Source of the DNA: Pseudomonas sp. BN102
GTDB lineage: Bacteria > Pseudomonadota > Gammaproteobacteria > Pseudomonadales > Pseudomonadaceae
Assembly (NCBI RefSeq): GCF_029871245.1
Contig: NZ_SSON01000075.1
Location: forward strand, 386,943-450,942
Direction of reading: 5' to 3'
DNA: 64,000 nucleotides
The notes beneath the pieces are model-generated. The model had not been told where the DNA came from and ran no database searches. It worked only from the letters and a program-made list of their open reading frames with translations. How positions within the stretch are numbered: position 1 is the first letter of the stretch; every line of letters begins with the position of its first letter. A program made the position numbers and the translations under genes. Positions 51,470 through 64,000 of this stretch are shown one piece after another.

Positions 51470-52867
51470 TCAGCCCGCCAGATCTTCCACGCCGGTCTGC
51501 ACCACCCGATAGCACGGCTCATAGGCCGCGCCGCCCGGCAGCTTCATCCGGTGCTGGCGGACGAAGGCCTGCAACAGGTGGTCCAGCGGCTGCATCACCG
51601 CGGCATCGCCGTGGATCTCGTAGGGGCCGTGCCGTTCGATCAGGCGTATGCCCTTGTCCTTGACGTTGCCGGCAACGATGCCGGAGAAGGCGCGGCGCAG
51701 GTTGGCCGCCAGTTCGTGGGGCGGCACGTCGCGGCTGAGGGTGAGGCTGGCCATGTTCTCGTGCGTGGGGTCGAAGGGGCGCTGGAAGCCTTCGTCTATC
51801 TTCAGCAGCCAGTTGAAGTGGAAGGCGTCATTGCGCTCGCGGCGGAACTGCTTGACCGCCTTCAGACCCTGGGCCATCTCCACGGCGACCTCGGCCGGGT
51901 TGTCGATGATGATCTTGTAGCGGCCCTGGGCGGCTTCACCGAGGGTGGCGCCGACGAAGGCGTGCAGTTGTTCCAGGTAGGGCGCGGCGCTCTTCGGGCC
52001 GGTGAGCACCACCGGGAAGGGCAGGTCCTGGTTGTCCGGGTGCATCAGGATGCCGAGCAGGTAGAGGAACTCCTCCGCCGTGCCCACCCCGCCGGGGAAG
52101 ATGATGATGCCGTGGCCGACGCGCACGAAGGCTTCCAGGCGCTTCTCGATATCCGGGAGTATCACCAGTTCGTTGACGATCGGGTTGGGCGCCTCGGCGG
52201 CGATGATGCCGGGCTCGGTCAGGCCCAGGTAGCGGCCGCCATGGGTGCGCTGCTTGGCATGGCCGATGGTGGCGCCCTTCATCGGCCCCTTCATCACGCC
52301 GGGGCCGCAGCCGGTGCAGACGTCCAGGTGGCGCAGGCCGAGCTCGTGGCCGACCTTCTTGGTGTACTTGTATTCCTCGGTGCTGATGGAGTGACCGCCC
52401 CAGCACACCACTATCTTCGGTTCCACGCCCGGACGCAGGGTGCGTGCGTTGCGCAGCAGATGAAAGACGTAGTCGGTGATGCCCTGGGAGCTGTCGAGGT
52501 CGATACGCAGGCTGTCCAGTTCGTTCTCGGTGTAGACGATGTCGCGCAGGGCGCTGAACAGCATTTCGCGGGTGCTGGCGATCATCTCGCCATCGACGAA
52601 GGCATCCGCCGGCGCGTTGATCAGCTCCAGGCGCACGCCGCGATCCTGCTGGTGGATGCGGACTTCGAAGTCCTGGTAGGCGTCCAGGATGGTCTTGGCG
52701 TTGTCGATCTGCGCCCCGGTATTGAGAATGGCCAGGGCGCACTGGCGGAAGAGCTGGTACATGCGCCCCGAGCCGGCTTCGCTCAGCAGCTGCACTTCAC
52801 GTTGGGAGAGGGTTTCCAGGCTGCCCTTCGGGCTGACCTGGGCATTGATGACGTGTCTTCTGGACAT
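51470..52867 (-). CDS. ppnN: Pyrimidine/purine nucleotide 5'-monophosphate nucleosidase PpnN
   Basis: This 465-residue protein has the LOG/lysine-decarboxylase-like motif PGGVGTAEEF and the TGCGPGVMKGPMKGA block, with the family-specific N- and C-terminal domains. It cleaves nucleotide monophosphates to base and ribose-5-phosphate and is regulated by (p)ppGpp in E. coli. The start gives MSRRHVINAQVSP. Confidence 0.93.
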   Translation of the reverse strand: MSRRHVINAQVSPKGSLETLSQREVQLLSEAGSGRMYQLFRQCALAILNTGAQIDNAKTILDAYQDFEVRIHQQDRGVRLELINAPADAFVDGEMIASTREMLFSALRDIVYTENELDSLRIDLDSSQGITDYVFHLLRNARTLRPGVEPKIVVCWGGHSISTEEYKYTKKVGHELGLRHLDVCTGCGPGVMKGPMKGATIGHAKQRTHGGRYLGLTEPGIIAAEAPNPIVNELVILPDIEKRLEAFVRVGHGIIIFPGGVGTAEEFLYLLGILMHPDNQDLPFPVVLTGPKSAAPYLEQLHAFVGATLGEAAQGRYKIIIDNPAEVAVEMAQGLKAVKQFRRERNDAFHFNWLLKIDEGFQRPFDPTHENMASLTLSRDVPPHELAANLRRAFSGIVAGNVKDKGIRLIERHGPYEIHGDAAVMQPLDHLLQAFVRQHRMKLPGGAAYEPCYRVVQTGVEDLAG

Positions 52868-53207
52868 TCGATGTTTCCTTAAAGCGATGGCGGCGGACCA
52901 GACCGGGCCCGTCCCTGGGGTACTACGCGCCGAAGCTGATGGCGCAGATTGAGGAGGTTGTTCTTATCTGGGCACTGCGAGGTTACGAATTCGTTGCGGG
53001 CGTGTGTTCCGGGTCCTGCTTCAGCGTAATAGCGAGATTGCAGGCCGTGTGACAAGAAATTTCTTGGTGATGTTCGCTGCCGCTGTGCTTCTCCGGCAAT
53101 AGCGTGGGGCGGGTGAACAGGTAGAGCCTAGTCCAGCCTAGAGCAAGGCACGCGCCTGACAGGGTGGAAATCCGCAAGGCGGATTTCCACCATCGAGCGC
53201 ACCCGGC
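52868..53207. other. Intergenic region
   Basis: About 340 bases. One 64-codon minus-strand frame (52983-53177) has no recognised domain or ribosome site and is not called. The hairpin at 53163-53191 is the only structure. Confidence 0.5.
53163..53191. repeat. Hairpin repeat
   Basis: GGTGGAAATCCGC/GCGGATTTCCACC with a 3-base loop, 16 bases after the PanE-like stop on the minus strand; either a repeat or a terminator, without a clear T-run. Confidence 0.65.
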
Positions 53208-54212
53208 TCAGCCCTGAACCTGCTTCAGCAGGGCTTCCCCGGACCAGTTGCGTTGCCCACCCTGCTCGGCGGCATGGACCAGTTGCAGCAGCTTCCCGTT
53301 CACCGGTGCCGGCCGGTTCAGGCTGTCGGCGAGTTGGAGGATTTCCCCCTGCAGGTAGTCGATTTCCGTCTTGCGTCCGGCCAGCAGATCATCCTGCATC
53401 GAGGAGCGGGCGAGGGGATCGAGGGCGAGCATCCGGTTGGCGGCCAGGCGGAAGAACGAGTCCGGCGCATCCAGCAGTGCCGGAATCCACCGAGCGGGGA
53501 GTGGTGTCAGACGCGCGAGGGGTTGGTGTTTCTGTTCCAGCAGGGCCAAGCCTTCCCGCTGGGCGGCCGCCAGCACGTGGCGATAGGGGCGCTGCAACAG
53601 TTCAGCGCGCAATGGCAGCCCCGACAGGGCATTCACGGCGTTGTTGAGATTGAACAGTAGCTTGGCCCATTGCACGGCATGGAAGTCCCGGTGCTGCACC
53701 AGCGGCAGGCCGGCGCGCTCGAATGCCTTCAGGGTGCCATCCAGCCGCGGTGTGCGCTCGACCTGCAACGTACCCTCCGAGCCCTGGTGGAAATGCCCGG
53801 CGGCGATCTGCGCCACATTGAAAGGCACCAGGCCGACCAGCACATCGTGGTCCGGCAACCGGCTGGCGAGCAGCTCGGCATTATGCAGGCCGTTCTGCAG
53901 GGTCAGCACCCGGGCTGATGCCTTGAGATGCGGAGCCATGGCCTCGGCGGCGCTGGCGGTATCCCCGGATTTCACCGTGACCAGCACGATTTCGGCGTCG
54001 GCCACTACCGCCGGATCACTGCTGAACCGGATCAGTTCCGGCTCCAGCCTGGCCTGCCAGCCCGTGAGGTCGCTGAGGTTCAGTCCCTGTTGCGCCAGCG
54101 TGTCCGCCATATGGCTACGCCCGATGAAGGTTACGCTGGCGCCGCCGATCGCCAGTCGGCCCCCCACGTAGCAACCGATGGTCCCCGCTCCGAAAATCGC
54201 GATGGATGGCAT
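53208..54212 (-). CDS. Ketopantoate reductase family protein (PanE/ApbA-like)
   Basis: This 334-residue protein has the N-terminal Rossmann loop IAIFGAGTIGCYVG (4-17) and a C-terminal block with LFNLNNAVNALSG and KTEIDYLQGEI, of the 2-dehydropantoate 2-reductase family. It lies 36 bases after a flavoprotein gene on the same strand. Paralogs often act on other 2-keto acids, so pantothenate synthesis is not certain. Confidence 0.87.
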   Translation of the reverse strand: MPSIAIFGAGTIGCYVGGRLAIGGASVTFIGRSHMADTLAQQGLNLSDLTGWQARLEPELIRFSSDPAVVADAEIVLVTVKSGDTASAAEAMAPHLKASARVLTLQNGLHNAELLASRLPDHDVLVGLVPFNVAQIAAGHFHQGSEGTLQVERTPRLDGTLKAFERAGLPLVQHRDFHAVQWAKLLFNLNNAVNALSGLPLRAELLQRPYRHVLAAAQREGLALLEQKHQPLARLTPLPARWIPALLDAPDSFFRLAANRMLALDPLARSSMQDDLLAGRKTEIDYLQGEILQLADSLNRPAPVNGKLLQLVHAAEQGGQRNWSGEALLKQVQG

Positions 54213-54248
54213 GGATATCCTCCTTCCTGTGTGCGCCCTGACGGCCGC

Positions 54249-55682
54249 TCAAGCCTGCTGGGCGCAACCTGCGGCTTGCAGCAGCCTGGGCAGGTTTTCC
54301 AGCGCCTGCTGCCTGGCCTGCGTGAAGTCGTTCAGCACGGCCAGCTTTTCCGGGTCGTTTTCCTGCAGGCTGCGCAGCACGGTAGGCAGCAGGTGCAGGT
54401 GACAGCGCGCCAGCCAGTTGGACAGCCCGGCGTCCTGTTTCCAGCGCCGCTGGTTGCTGAGGTAAACGGCCCACATCCGCAGCCAGTCCAGGGGCGACAG
54501 CGGCAGCGGGACGACGCGGCAGAAGTCGTTCATCTGCGCCAGGTCGTCGAAATGGCTTTCCACATAGGCGATAACCGCCGCACTGAAGAGGAGCTGGTAG
54601 CTGCTCACCGTCACCAGGTTGATCCGGTTGCCGTCGAAGACCTGGACACTGCCCTCGGAAATGACCGGAATGGCGCTGGCGCTGCAATCGATGTAGAGGG
54701 CGTCGGGATGGGCATCGACGCTGCCACGGTCGAGGACGATCCGCTCGGGTTCGATTGCCTGGACGCGTCCCAGGCGCACCAGGTTGCCGATGCCTTGCAG
54801 TGCTCGCAGTTCTCCCTGGGATATGGTGGCGGCGCGGAAGGCGGTGGGTTCGACGGAGCGGTCGATACGCAGCAGTTCGCCAGCGCTTTCCAGCCTGAGG
54901 AAGAGATCGGCGACGGACTCGGCAGCGCCTATGGCCCCAAACTGCCGGGCCAGGCTGCCGATGGTGCGGACGACATTCTCCTGGCCCGGCTGGAAGTTGG
55001 CGCGGTCCAGCAGCCAGAAATCGTTCGGCACTATCCACTGGATGCGCTCGGCAACAACGCCCGTCTGCAGCAGCCAGAGGCAGGCGTCGATGCCGGTCTT
55101 GCCGCCGCCCACCACCACGTAGCGGGCGCTGGGTTCGCGCAGCTTCGGCAACTCGTTCGGGGGAATGCAGCGCAACCCGGGTGCGACCCGATACTTCGGC
55201 GGATGGGTGGAGGGCACCGCGGTTTGCGCCCAGGTCCCGTCCACCAGCTTCCTGCGCACCTTCACCTGCCAGCTGTCTCCGGTGAGCTGTGAAGTGACGC
55301 AGTGCCGGTCCCTTCGATCACCCTCGTAATTGCACATCGGCAGGTAGCGGACGCGGCCGGATGGCAGGAAGCGCTGCTGCATGACCTGGTCGAAGTAGCT
55401 GAGCACCTCCGCCCCCGACGCAAGCTCGTACAGGCCTCCGCCCCATTCGGACCGGTCCTTGTGGCCGGAGCCCAGTTGCCGCGAGTTGACGCCGTAGAAG
55501 GCAGAGGGCTGGTGCAGACGGACGAAGGGGTAGGCATCGTTCCAGTGGCCGCCGGGCTGGGCGTGGCGATCGACTATCAGCACCTGGGCATCGGACTCGT
55601 CCAGCAGGGTGTCGACGAAGGCCATGGCCGAGCCACCGGCGCCGATAACCAGGTAGTCCGTCTCGATCGTGCTTGTATTCAT
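54249..55682 (-). CDS. FAD/NAD(P)-binding oxidoreductase (BVMO or lysine/ornithine monooxygenase-like)
   Basis: This 477-residue protein has an N-terminal FAD motif DYLVIGAGGSAMAF (about 9-22) with HAQPGGHWNDAYPF and a second nucleotide motif RYVVVGGGKTGIDACL near residue 190. The arrangement resembles flavin-containing monooxygenases, but the BVMO fingerprint is not evident. It is upstream of the PanE-like reductase. The start at 55682 (MNTSTIETDYLVIG) with GGAGG upstream was preferred over 55691. Confidence 0.8.
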   Translation of the reverse strand: MNTSTIETDYLVIGAGGSAMAFVDTLLDESDAQVLIVDRHAQPGGHWNDAYPFVRLHQPSAFYGVNSRQLGSGHKDRSEWGGGLYELASGAEVLSYFDQVMQQRFLPSGRVRYLPMCNYEGDRRDRHCVTSQLTGDSWQVKVRRKLVDGTWAQTAVPSTHPPKYRVAPGLRCIPPNELPKLREPSARYVVVGGGKTGIDACLWLLQTGVVAERIQWIVPNDFWLLDRANFQPGQENVVRTIGSLARQFGAIGAAESVADLFLRLESAGELLRIDRSVEPTAFRAATISQGELRALQGIGNLVRLGRVQAIEPERIVLDRGSVDAHPDALYIDCSASAIPVISEGSVQVFDGNRINLVTVSSYQLLFSAAVIAYVESHFDDLAQMNDFCRVVPLPLSPLDWLRMWAVYLSNQRRWKQDAGLSNWLARCHLHLLPTVLRSLQENDPEKLAVLNDFTQARQQALENLPRLLQAAGCAQQA

Positions 55683-56293
55683 CAGGCGCATCCTCCATCC
55701 CAGTCGAGCTGAGCACTCAACTGATGGAGGCTAGTTCGCGCCTGATGCCGGTGAGAGAACGATTGCGCCTCAGCAAAATAGCCAACGGATGTAACACGCC
55801 GTACGTGCGGTTATTCACGGGGTACTGGTGTGAGGCCTTCTTATATGGGCCTTCGTTCGGCGCTCTGGCTCATTGCCGAGCGAGCTTCGGGTTTCTGTTT
55901 CGCCCTCCCGGGCGAGTCCCTTTTGGCAGTCGCCCCAAAAGGAACCAAAAGGGCTTGCCCCTACATCCGGCCCGGCTTCGCCAGGTTCCCTCCCTCCATC
56001 GTCGCTCCGGGGGCACGGCGCGAAGGGCCATCCATGGCCCTACACGCCTCTCGCGGCATCCATGCCGCTCGTCCCCCTCTGCAACGATTCCACTCGGCCT
56101 CCTGAAGGGGCGGAATCGCTGCCCCACCGCTTTTTGCTCGGCTTCAGGCGCGTTTGGGCTTCAATTCTGTTTGGCCGTTGCCGGCGCGAGTCCCCCCTCT
56201 CCTCTTCAGGGAGAGGGGCCGGGGGTGAGGGAAACATCCGGCTGCACGGAGCCAACCAAGGACAATCAGACAATCTTGCCAATCCGGTGTGGG
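55683..56293. other. Repeat-rich non-coding stretch
   Basis: About 610 bases without a supportable gene. It contains CCCTTTTGG-type stems (about 55917-55950) and the palindrome at 56194-56218. Several frames are open on both strands but carry no recognised protein. Confidence 0.55.
56194..56218. repeat. Palindromic repeat, CCCCTCTCC family
   Basis: Arms CCCCTCTCC/GGAGAGGGG with a 7-base loop, related to 27667-27705 and to the in-frame copy inside lhr. Confidence 0.75.
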
Positions 56294-56500
56294 CTAATGC
56301 CGTGAATTACCCTGCTTGCGCGCCTCGCCGGCCTGGGCGCCGAGACCGTCGAGGTGGTCGTTGGCGCTGGCCTGGGTGAAGCTCAAGCCGATATCGGCCA
56401 CATTGGCGCCTGCCTCCAGCTTGTCCATCACGCCGTCCAGTGCCGGCAGCCACTCGGAAATCAGGTGCGCGCAATAGCCGCGGCTACAGCGGAAGGCGGC
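56294..56500 (-). pseudogene. Fragment of a class I SAM-dependent methyltransferase gene
   Basis: A 129-codon minus-strand frame contains FRCSRGYCAHLISEWLPALD followed by GVMDKLEAGANVADIG, which matches the part of a methyltransferase family running into motif I (VADVGCGHG). After ADIG the sequence diverges into SFTQASAN, so motif I and the remaining about 200 residues are lost. The upstream part of the frame also looks unlike the family. It is probably a relic; boundaries are approximate. Confidence 0.45.
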
Positions 56501-56778
56501 GGCGTGGTCGGAAGGTACGGAAAAATGAGGAAGGAGCCACAGCAGCTGAGTCGTGCGTTGCTGGAGTGGCGCCTTCCGTGTCCTGCAATCGCAAGACAAT
56601 TTCAGTCTAGTGGCCGTTCGCTCGTCCTGCCGCAAGCGTTCGGCGGCCTGGCAACCGGTCATCAGTCCCGATGGCTGTCCCAAAGCGATGCGCTATACCT
56701 GCAACTCGACCCAGCGAATTCGCTCTTCCGATGAATGGCAACTACGGCGCGGCTTGGGGCCCACGCCCGGGAGGAAGG

Positions 56779-57051
56779 ATGAAGTACCGGCTGCAAGACA
56801 AACTACAGTCGCAAGTGGCGGCTGTGCTACCGGGCTACCAGGTGAAGTGCGAGTTCTCCTCGCACAACGTCATCGATGTGAGCCTGATCGAACCGGCGAC
56901 CCGCGAGGCGATGCGCATCAGTGGCGTCACCATGCAGTCCCTGTTGGGGCCCGGCGCCCTGGATGAGGTGGTGGACCAGTTGGTCTTCGAAATCGTCACC
57001 GTCGCTCGCACCGAAGCCAACCACAAGCCGCCGGGCAAGGAGCCGGAATAG
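56779..57051 (+). CDS. Small hypothetical protein
   Basis: A 90-residue protein with no recognised motif; the pattern LIEPATREAMRISGVTMQSL is vaguely reminiscent of the DUF1652 family of pseudomonads. GAGGAAGG lies 4 bases before the ATG. It converges with the next gene, with a 4-base gap. Confidence 0.6.
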   Translation: MKYRLQDKLQSQVAAVLPGYQVKCEFSSHNVIDVSLIEPATREAMRISGVTMQSLLGPGALDEVVDQLVFEIVTVARTEANHKPPGKEPE

Positions 57052-57055
57052 CCGC

Positions 57056-57400
57056 TCAGTGCGGTTGGCGAGGGGGCCTGAAGTACATGAAGAGCCGGTC
57101 GGCCAGCGCCCTGGATACGCGAATCAGGTTCCCACCCTCCGCTTCCGTCTCCGGGAGGGGCGGCTGTTCGCAGATCAGCAGGAATTCCTCGGCCAACTGC
57201 TCGCAGAGCTTTTCCAGCTTCTCGGGGGAACTCAACTGGGCGGGGTCCAGGGCAGGCAGGGTGAAAGTGCCCTGGTCGTGGATGTTCTGGAATTGAAGGG
57301 TGATTGTTCCATCCGCCTGGCGAGTGACCAGGCAGCGAAACCCCGGCATGACTTCCTCGAACAGTGTTTCCAGCTCCTTATCGTCACTATGAATGCCCAT
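57056..57400 (-). CDS. Small hypothetical protein
   Basis: A 114-residue soluble, acidic protein with no recognised family. The start at 57400 (MGIHSDDKELETLF) has GGGGAG 6 bases upstream. It converges with the previous gene and diverges from lhr. Confidence 0.65.
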   Translation of the reverse strand: MGIHSDDKELETLFEEVMPGFRCLVTRQADGTITLQFQNIHDQGTFTLPALDPAQLSSPEKLEKLCEQLAEEFLLICEQPPLPETEAEGGNLIRVSRALADRLFMYFRPPRQPH

Positions 57401-57610
57401 GAAGGCTCCCCTTGGCAATTGCGCTCACACTCGATATGGGAGTGACGCAAGGGACCAGTTTAGTGCTCGCTGGTGTAGGAGCAGGATCATTTTTCGCCGC
57501 CTGACCCGTGTCCCGACGCTCGGCTCGCGCGGCCTGGGCGTGGCCTTGGTGCCGCGACCATCGGTCCGGCGCCCTTGAGCACAATCCCGAGCCGACCCAT
57601 ATTGGCTGCC

Positions 57611-62014
<4,404 letters not shown>

Positions 62015-62024
62015 GATGGACCGG

Positions 62025-62123
62025 TGTAGGGGCGAATTCATTCGCCAAGGGCGGCGCAGCTGCCCCCTATGACTTGGCAAGGGCAGACCTCCGGCCTGCT
62101 TGGCGAATAAATTCGCCCCCACA
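62025..62123. repeat. Long inverted repeat, GGGGCGAATTCATTCGCC family
   Basis: Arms of 25 bases (62025-62049, 62099-62123) with about one mismatch, just after lhr. Same family as 17557-17654. Confidence 0.85.
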
Positions 62124-62277
62124 GAAAAAGCGTATACCTGCGTCTGGGGCCGGTCTAACCACTTGAAATAGCTCGAAATTGATTCAATCCCGGCAAAGCC
62201 GCGCGATATCTGGCCCCTGGCCATCGCCCGACAGCTTATCCACAGCTTCATCCACTACCTTTGTGGGTAACCGTTCG

Positions 62278-63036
62278 TCAGGCTTCGCCGGACTTATCCA
62301 CAGACAGAAGCGGGGCGAGGAGAGCGCACATGCTGCGCCAGTGGGAGCCTTCCCAGTACAGGCGTTGGCAGGCATCGCAGCTGAGGAAGCGCGAGTAGAG
62401 CGCGCCGATGCGCGGCGGCAGGCGCGGGCGGGCGAGTTCCGCGTCGATTTCCCGCAAGGGGCGGTTGCAGTGCAGGCAGCGGCTGAAGGGGCGGGCGCTG
62501 CGGGCCAGGTCCAGGCGCTCGAAGAGTTCGCGCAGCTGCAGGGCTGGTTTCAGGGCATGCACGTAGCAGCCGTGGCTGATGATGCGGCGCTTGAGCAACT
62601 CGCGGTCGCGGGTCAGCACGATGCGCCCCTCGTGGGCGGCGATCTCGGCGATCTCGCCATCCTCGAAACAGTTGTCGTAGAGGGTGTCGAAGCCGCTCAT
62701 GCGCAGCAGGCTGGCCAGCCCGCCGAGGTGGGCGTCGGCGACGAAGCGCAAAACGCGCAAGGGCTGGGCACGCACCTTCAGCAGGGGGCTGATGTCCAGG
62801 GTCTCGAACTTGGGATAGACGGCCAGGCGGTCGCCGTCGAGGATCAAGCGGTCGAAGCCCACCGACTCGCCATTGAGCAGCACCAGTTCCACTTCCGTAT
62901 GGGGCACGCCCAGGGCCTCGATCATGTGTTTGACCGTGGCCGCCCGCGCACAGGCGCAGGTGAAGGCTTGCCGACGCCGTTCAGCCGGCAGGAAGTCGTT
63001 GAGCTCCTCATAGAAGCGGAAGGTTGCGCTGGCCAT
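62278..63036 (-). CDS. Mut7-C RNAse domain protein with N-terminal ubiquitin-like domain
   Basis: This 252-residue protein begins with a MoaD/ubiquitin-like region (ATFRFYEELNDFLPAE), then a PIN-like Mut7-C nuclease domain (FVADAHLGGLASLLRMSGFDTLYDN, IVLTRDRELLKRR). A C-terminal zinc-finger-like Cys set follows (CLHCNRPL, CDACQRLYW). Mut7-C proteins are predicted RNases. The start at 63036 (MASATFRF) is preferred over 63096. It overlaps nothing and ends near a repeat-poor region. Confidence 0.85.
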   Translation of the reverse strand: MASATFRFYEELNDFLPAERRRQAFTCACARAATVKHMIEALGVPHTEVELVLLNGESVGFDRLILDGDRLAVYPKFETLDISPLLKVRAQPLRVLRFVADAHLGGLASLLRMSGFDTLYDNCFEDGEIAEIAAHEGRIVLTRDRELLKRRIISHGCYVHALKPALQLRELFERLDLARSARPFSRCLHCNRPLREIDAELARPRLPPRIGALYSRFLSCDACQRLYWEGSHWRSMCALLAPLLSVDKSGEA

Positions 63037-63092
63037 GCAGGACAGTATGGCAGCCCGCAGGCGCGCCCTCCCGATGGAGGGCGCGCGAGCGG

Positions 63093-63746
63093 TCATTTCG
63101 GCTGGGCGACTACCCGCAGGTAAGGCTTGAGGGTCTTGTAGCCCTGGGGATATTTCTTCTGCGCGTCCTCGTCCGACACCGAGGTGGGGATGATCACGTC
63201 GTCGCCCGGCCGCCAGTTCACCGGTGTCGCCACCGTGTGCTTGGCGTTCAGCTGTAGCGAGTCCAGCAGACGCAGCACCTCGTCGAAGTTGCGCCCCGCG
63301 CTCATCGGGTAGACCAGCATGGCCTTGACCTTCTTGTCCGGGCCGACGATGAACACCGAGCGTACTGTGGCGTTGTCCACGGCGGTGCGCGGACCGGCGC
63401 TGGCGTTGGGATGGATCATGTCGTAAAGCTTGGCCACGGTGAGGTTTTCGTCACCGATCATCGGGTAATTCACCGCATAGCCCTGGGTTTCCTCGATATC
63501 GCCGACCCACTTGCGGTGGTCGCTGACCGGGTCGACGGAAAGGCCCACCACCTTGGTATTGCGCTTGTCGAATTCGGGCTTGAGCTTGGCCATGTAGCCC
63601 AGTTCGGTGGTGCAGACCGGGGTGAAGTCCTTCGGGTGGGAGAACAGGATGGCCCACTGGTCGCCGATCCACTGGTGGAAATTGATAGTGCCTTCGGTGG
63701 TTTCGGCCGTGAAATCCGGGGCCTCGTCGCCAATACGTATTGCCAT
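63093..63746 (-). CDS. 1-Cys peroxiredoxin (Prx6-type)
   Basis: This 217-residue peroxiredoxin has the peroxidatic Cys in FTPVCTTELGY and no resolving Cys at the usual C-terminal place; the C-terminal arm NWRPGDDVIIP and PYLRVV fits the Prx6/LsfA group. It reduces peroxides in the cytoplasm. AGGAGG precedes the start. A 57-base gap separates it from the Mut7-C gene downstream. Confidence 0.92.
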   Translation of the reverse strand: MAIRIGDEAPDFTAETTEGTINFHQWIGDQWAILFSHPKDFTPVCTTELGYMAKLKPEFDKRNTKVVGLSVDPVSDHRKWVGDIEETQGYAVNYPMIGDENLTVAKLYDMIHPNASAGPRTAVDNATVRSVFIVGPDKKVKAMLVYPMSAGRNFDEVLRLLDSLQLNAKHTVATPVNWRPGDDVIIPTSVSDEDAQKKYPQGYKTLKPYLRVVAQPK

Positions 63747-64000
63747 GTTCGACCTCCTATCTGGTGGCTGGGGAAAAGCCGTCGCTGCGGCAGCCGATTT
63801 AGCAGGCCGGGCGGGCGCCTCGGACCTGTCGGGGCTAACAGTATAGGTCTCCCTCCCGCGCCTGCCCGGACGGCGCTGGATCAGTGGTCATGCGGCGGGG
63901 CTGGGGGACTGCTATTCCTACCCAGAAGAGGGCATCGGACGGGGCAATGTCTCCGTGACCGGGACTGCCCGGGTCGCCAACCGGCCGCATGGGCCCGGGC
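63747..64000. other. Right-edge region without a gene
   Basis: 254 bases to the window edge. It should contain the peroxiredoxin promoter. No other gene start or repeat was recognised. Confidence 0.5.

Noticed and set aside
52983-53177. 64-codon minus-strand frame after ppnN
   Set aside because: No ribosome site or recognisable domain; overlaps a hairpin repeat.

Overview
This is a high-GC chromosomal window from a gamma-proteobacterium, almost certainly a Pseudomonas (sensu lato). The evidence is the PctA-like chemoreceptor, CcoG, the MocR/LysR-rich regulator set, divergent lysR/lysA, long-form Lhr, and several families of Pseudomonas-type intergenic palindromes. No rRNA, tRNA, CRISPR array, transposase or phage gene was seen.

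Left flank (1-9.7 kb), housekeeping: a truncated amino-acid chemoreceptor gene on the minus strand running off the window edge, a HerA-like ATPase, a PitA-type phosphate transporter, a MocR regulator, ccoG, a small exported peptide and a NudE-type Nudix hydrolase.

Centre (9.7-32.1 kb), the notable part: a steroid catabolic island. A LuxR-type regulator is followed by a Rieske oxygenase that reads like 3-ketosteroid 9-alpha-hydroxylase (KshA). A plus-strand operon follows (quinone-oxidoreductase-like MDR, SDR, HSL-type esterase, RibB-like protein, Old Yellow Enzyme-type oxidoreductase, SDR). Next come a secreted SurE-like protein and a DUF1302/DUF1329 envelope pair. A second plus-strand run holds a 3-ketosteroid dehydrogenase-like flavoprotein, two SDRs and an extended SDR. 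A five-gene minus-strand operon holds four SDRs (one close to Comamonas 3beta/17beta-HSD, one close to 3alpha/20beta-HSD) and an NTF2-fold protein. Divergent from it is a second NTF2-fold protein with the active-site pattern of bile-acid 7alpha-dehydratase BaiE. The chemistry implied is oxidation of ring hydroxyls, dehydration and reduction of ring double bonds, then 1,2-dehydrogenation and 9-alpha-hydroxylation, which opens ring B. KshB and the later ring-degradation (hsa/tes) genes are not in the window.

The promoter regions of this island share a dyad, roughly ATCGTC-N6-GACGAT (six copies), plus a copy with N16 in front of the luxR gene. This suggests one regulon, plausibly under the LuxR-type protein. 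I think this is the most interesting signal in the window.

Right flank (32.1-64 kb), mixed metabolism: a GlxA-type AraC regulator, thioesterase, DUF488 protein, pbpG, an MFS/sugar-isomerase pair beside a MocR regulator, lysR-lysA, zapE, a FAD oxidoreductase/RidA pair divergent from a LysR regulator with a clear palindromic operator, a VOC protein, a secreted GlcG-like protein, an acyl-CoA synthetase, a Crp/Fnr regulator, an UMF1-like MFS transporter, ppnN, a PanE-like reductase and a flavoprotein. Then come a repeat-rich non-coding stretch with a methyltransferase gene fragment, two small conserved-looking genes, lhr (carrying an in-frame repeat), a Mut7-C protein and a 1-Cys peroxiredoxin.
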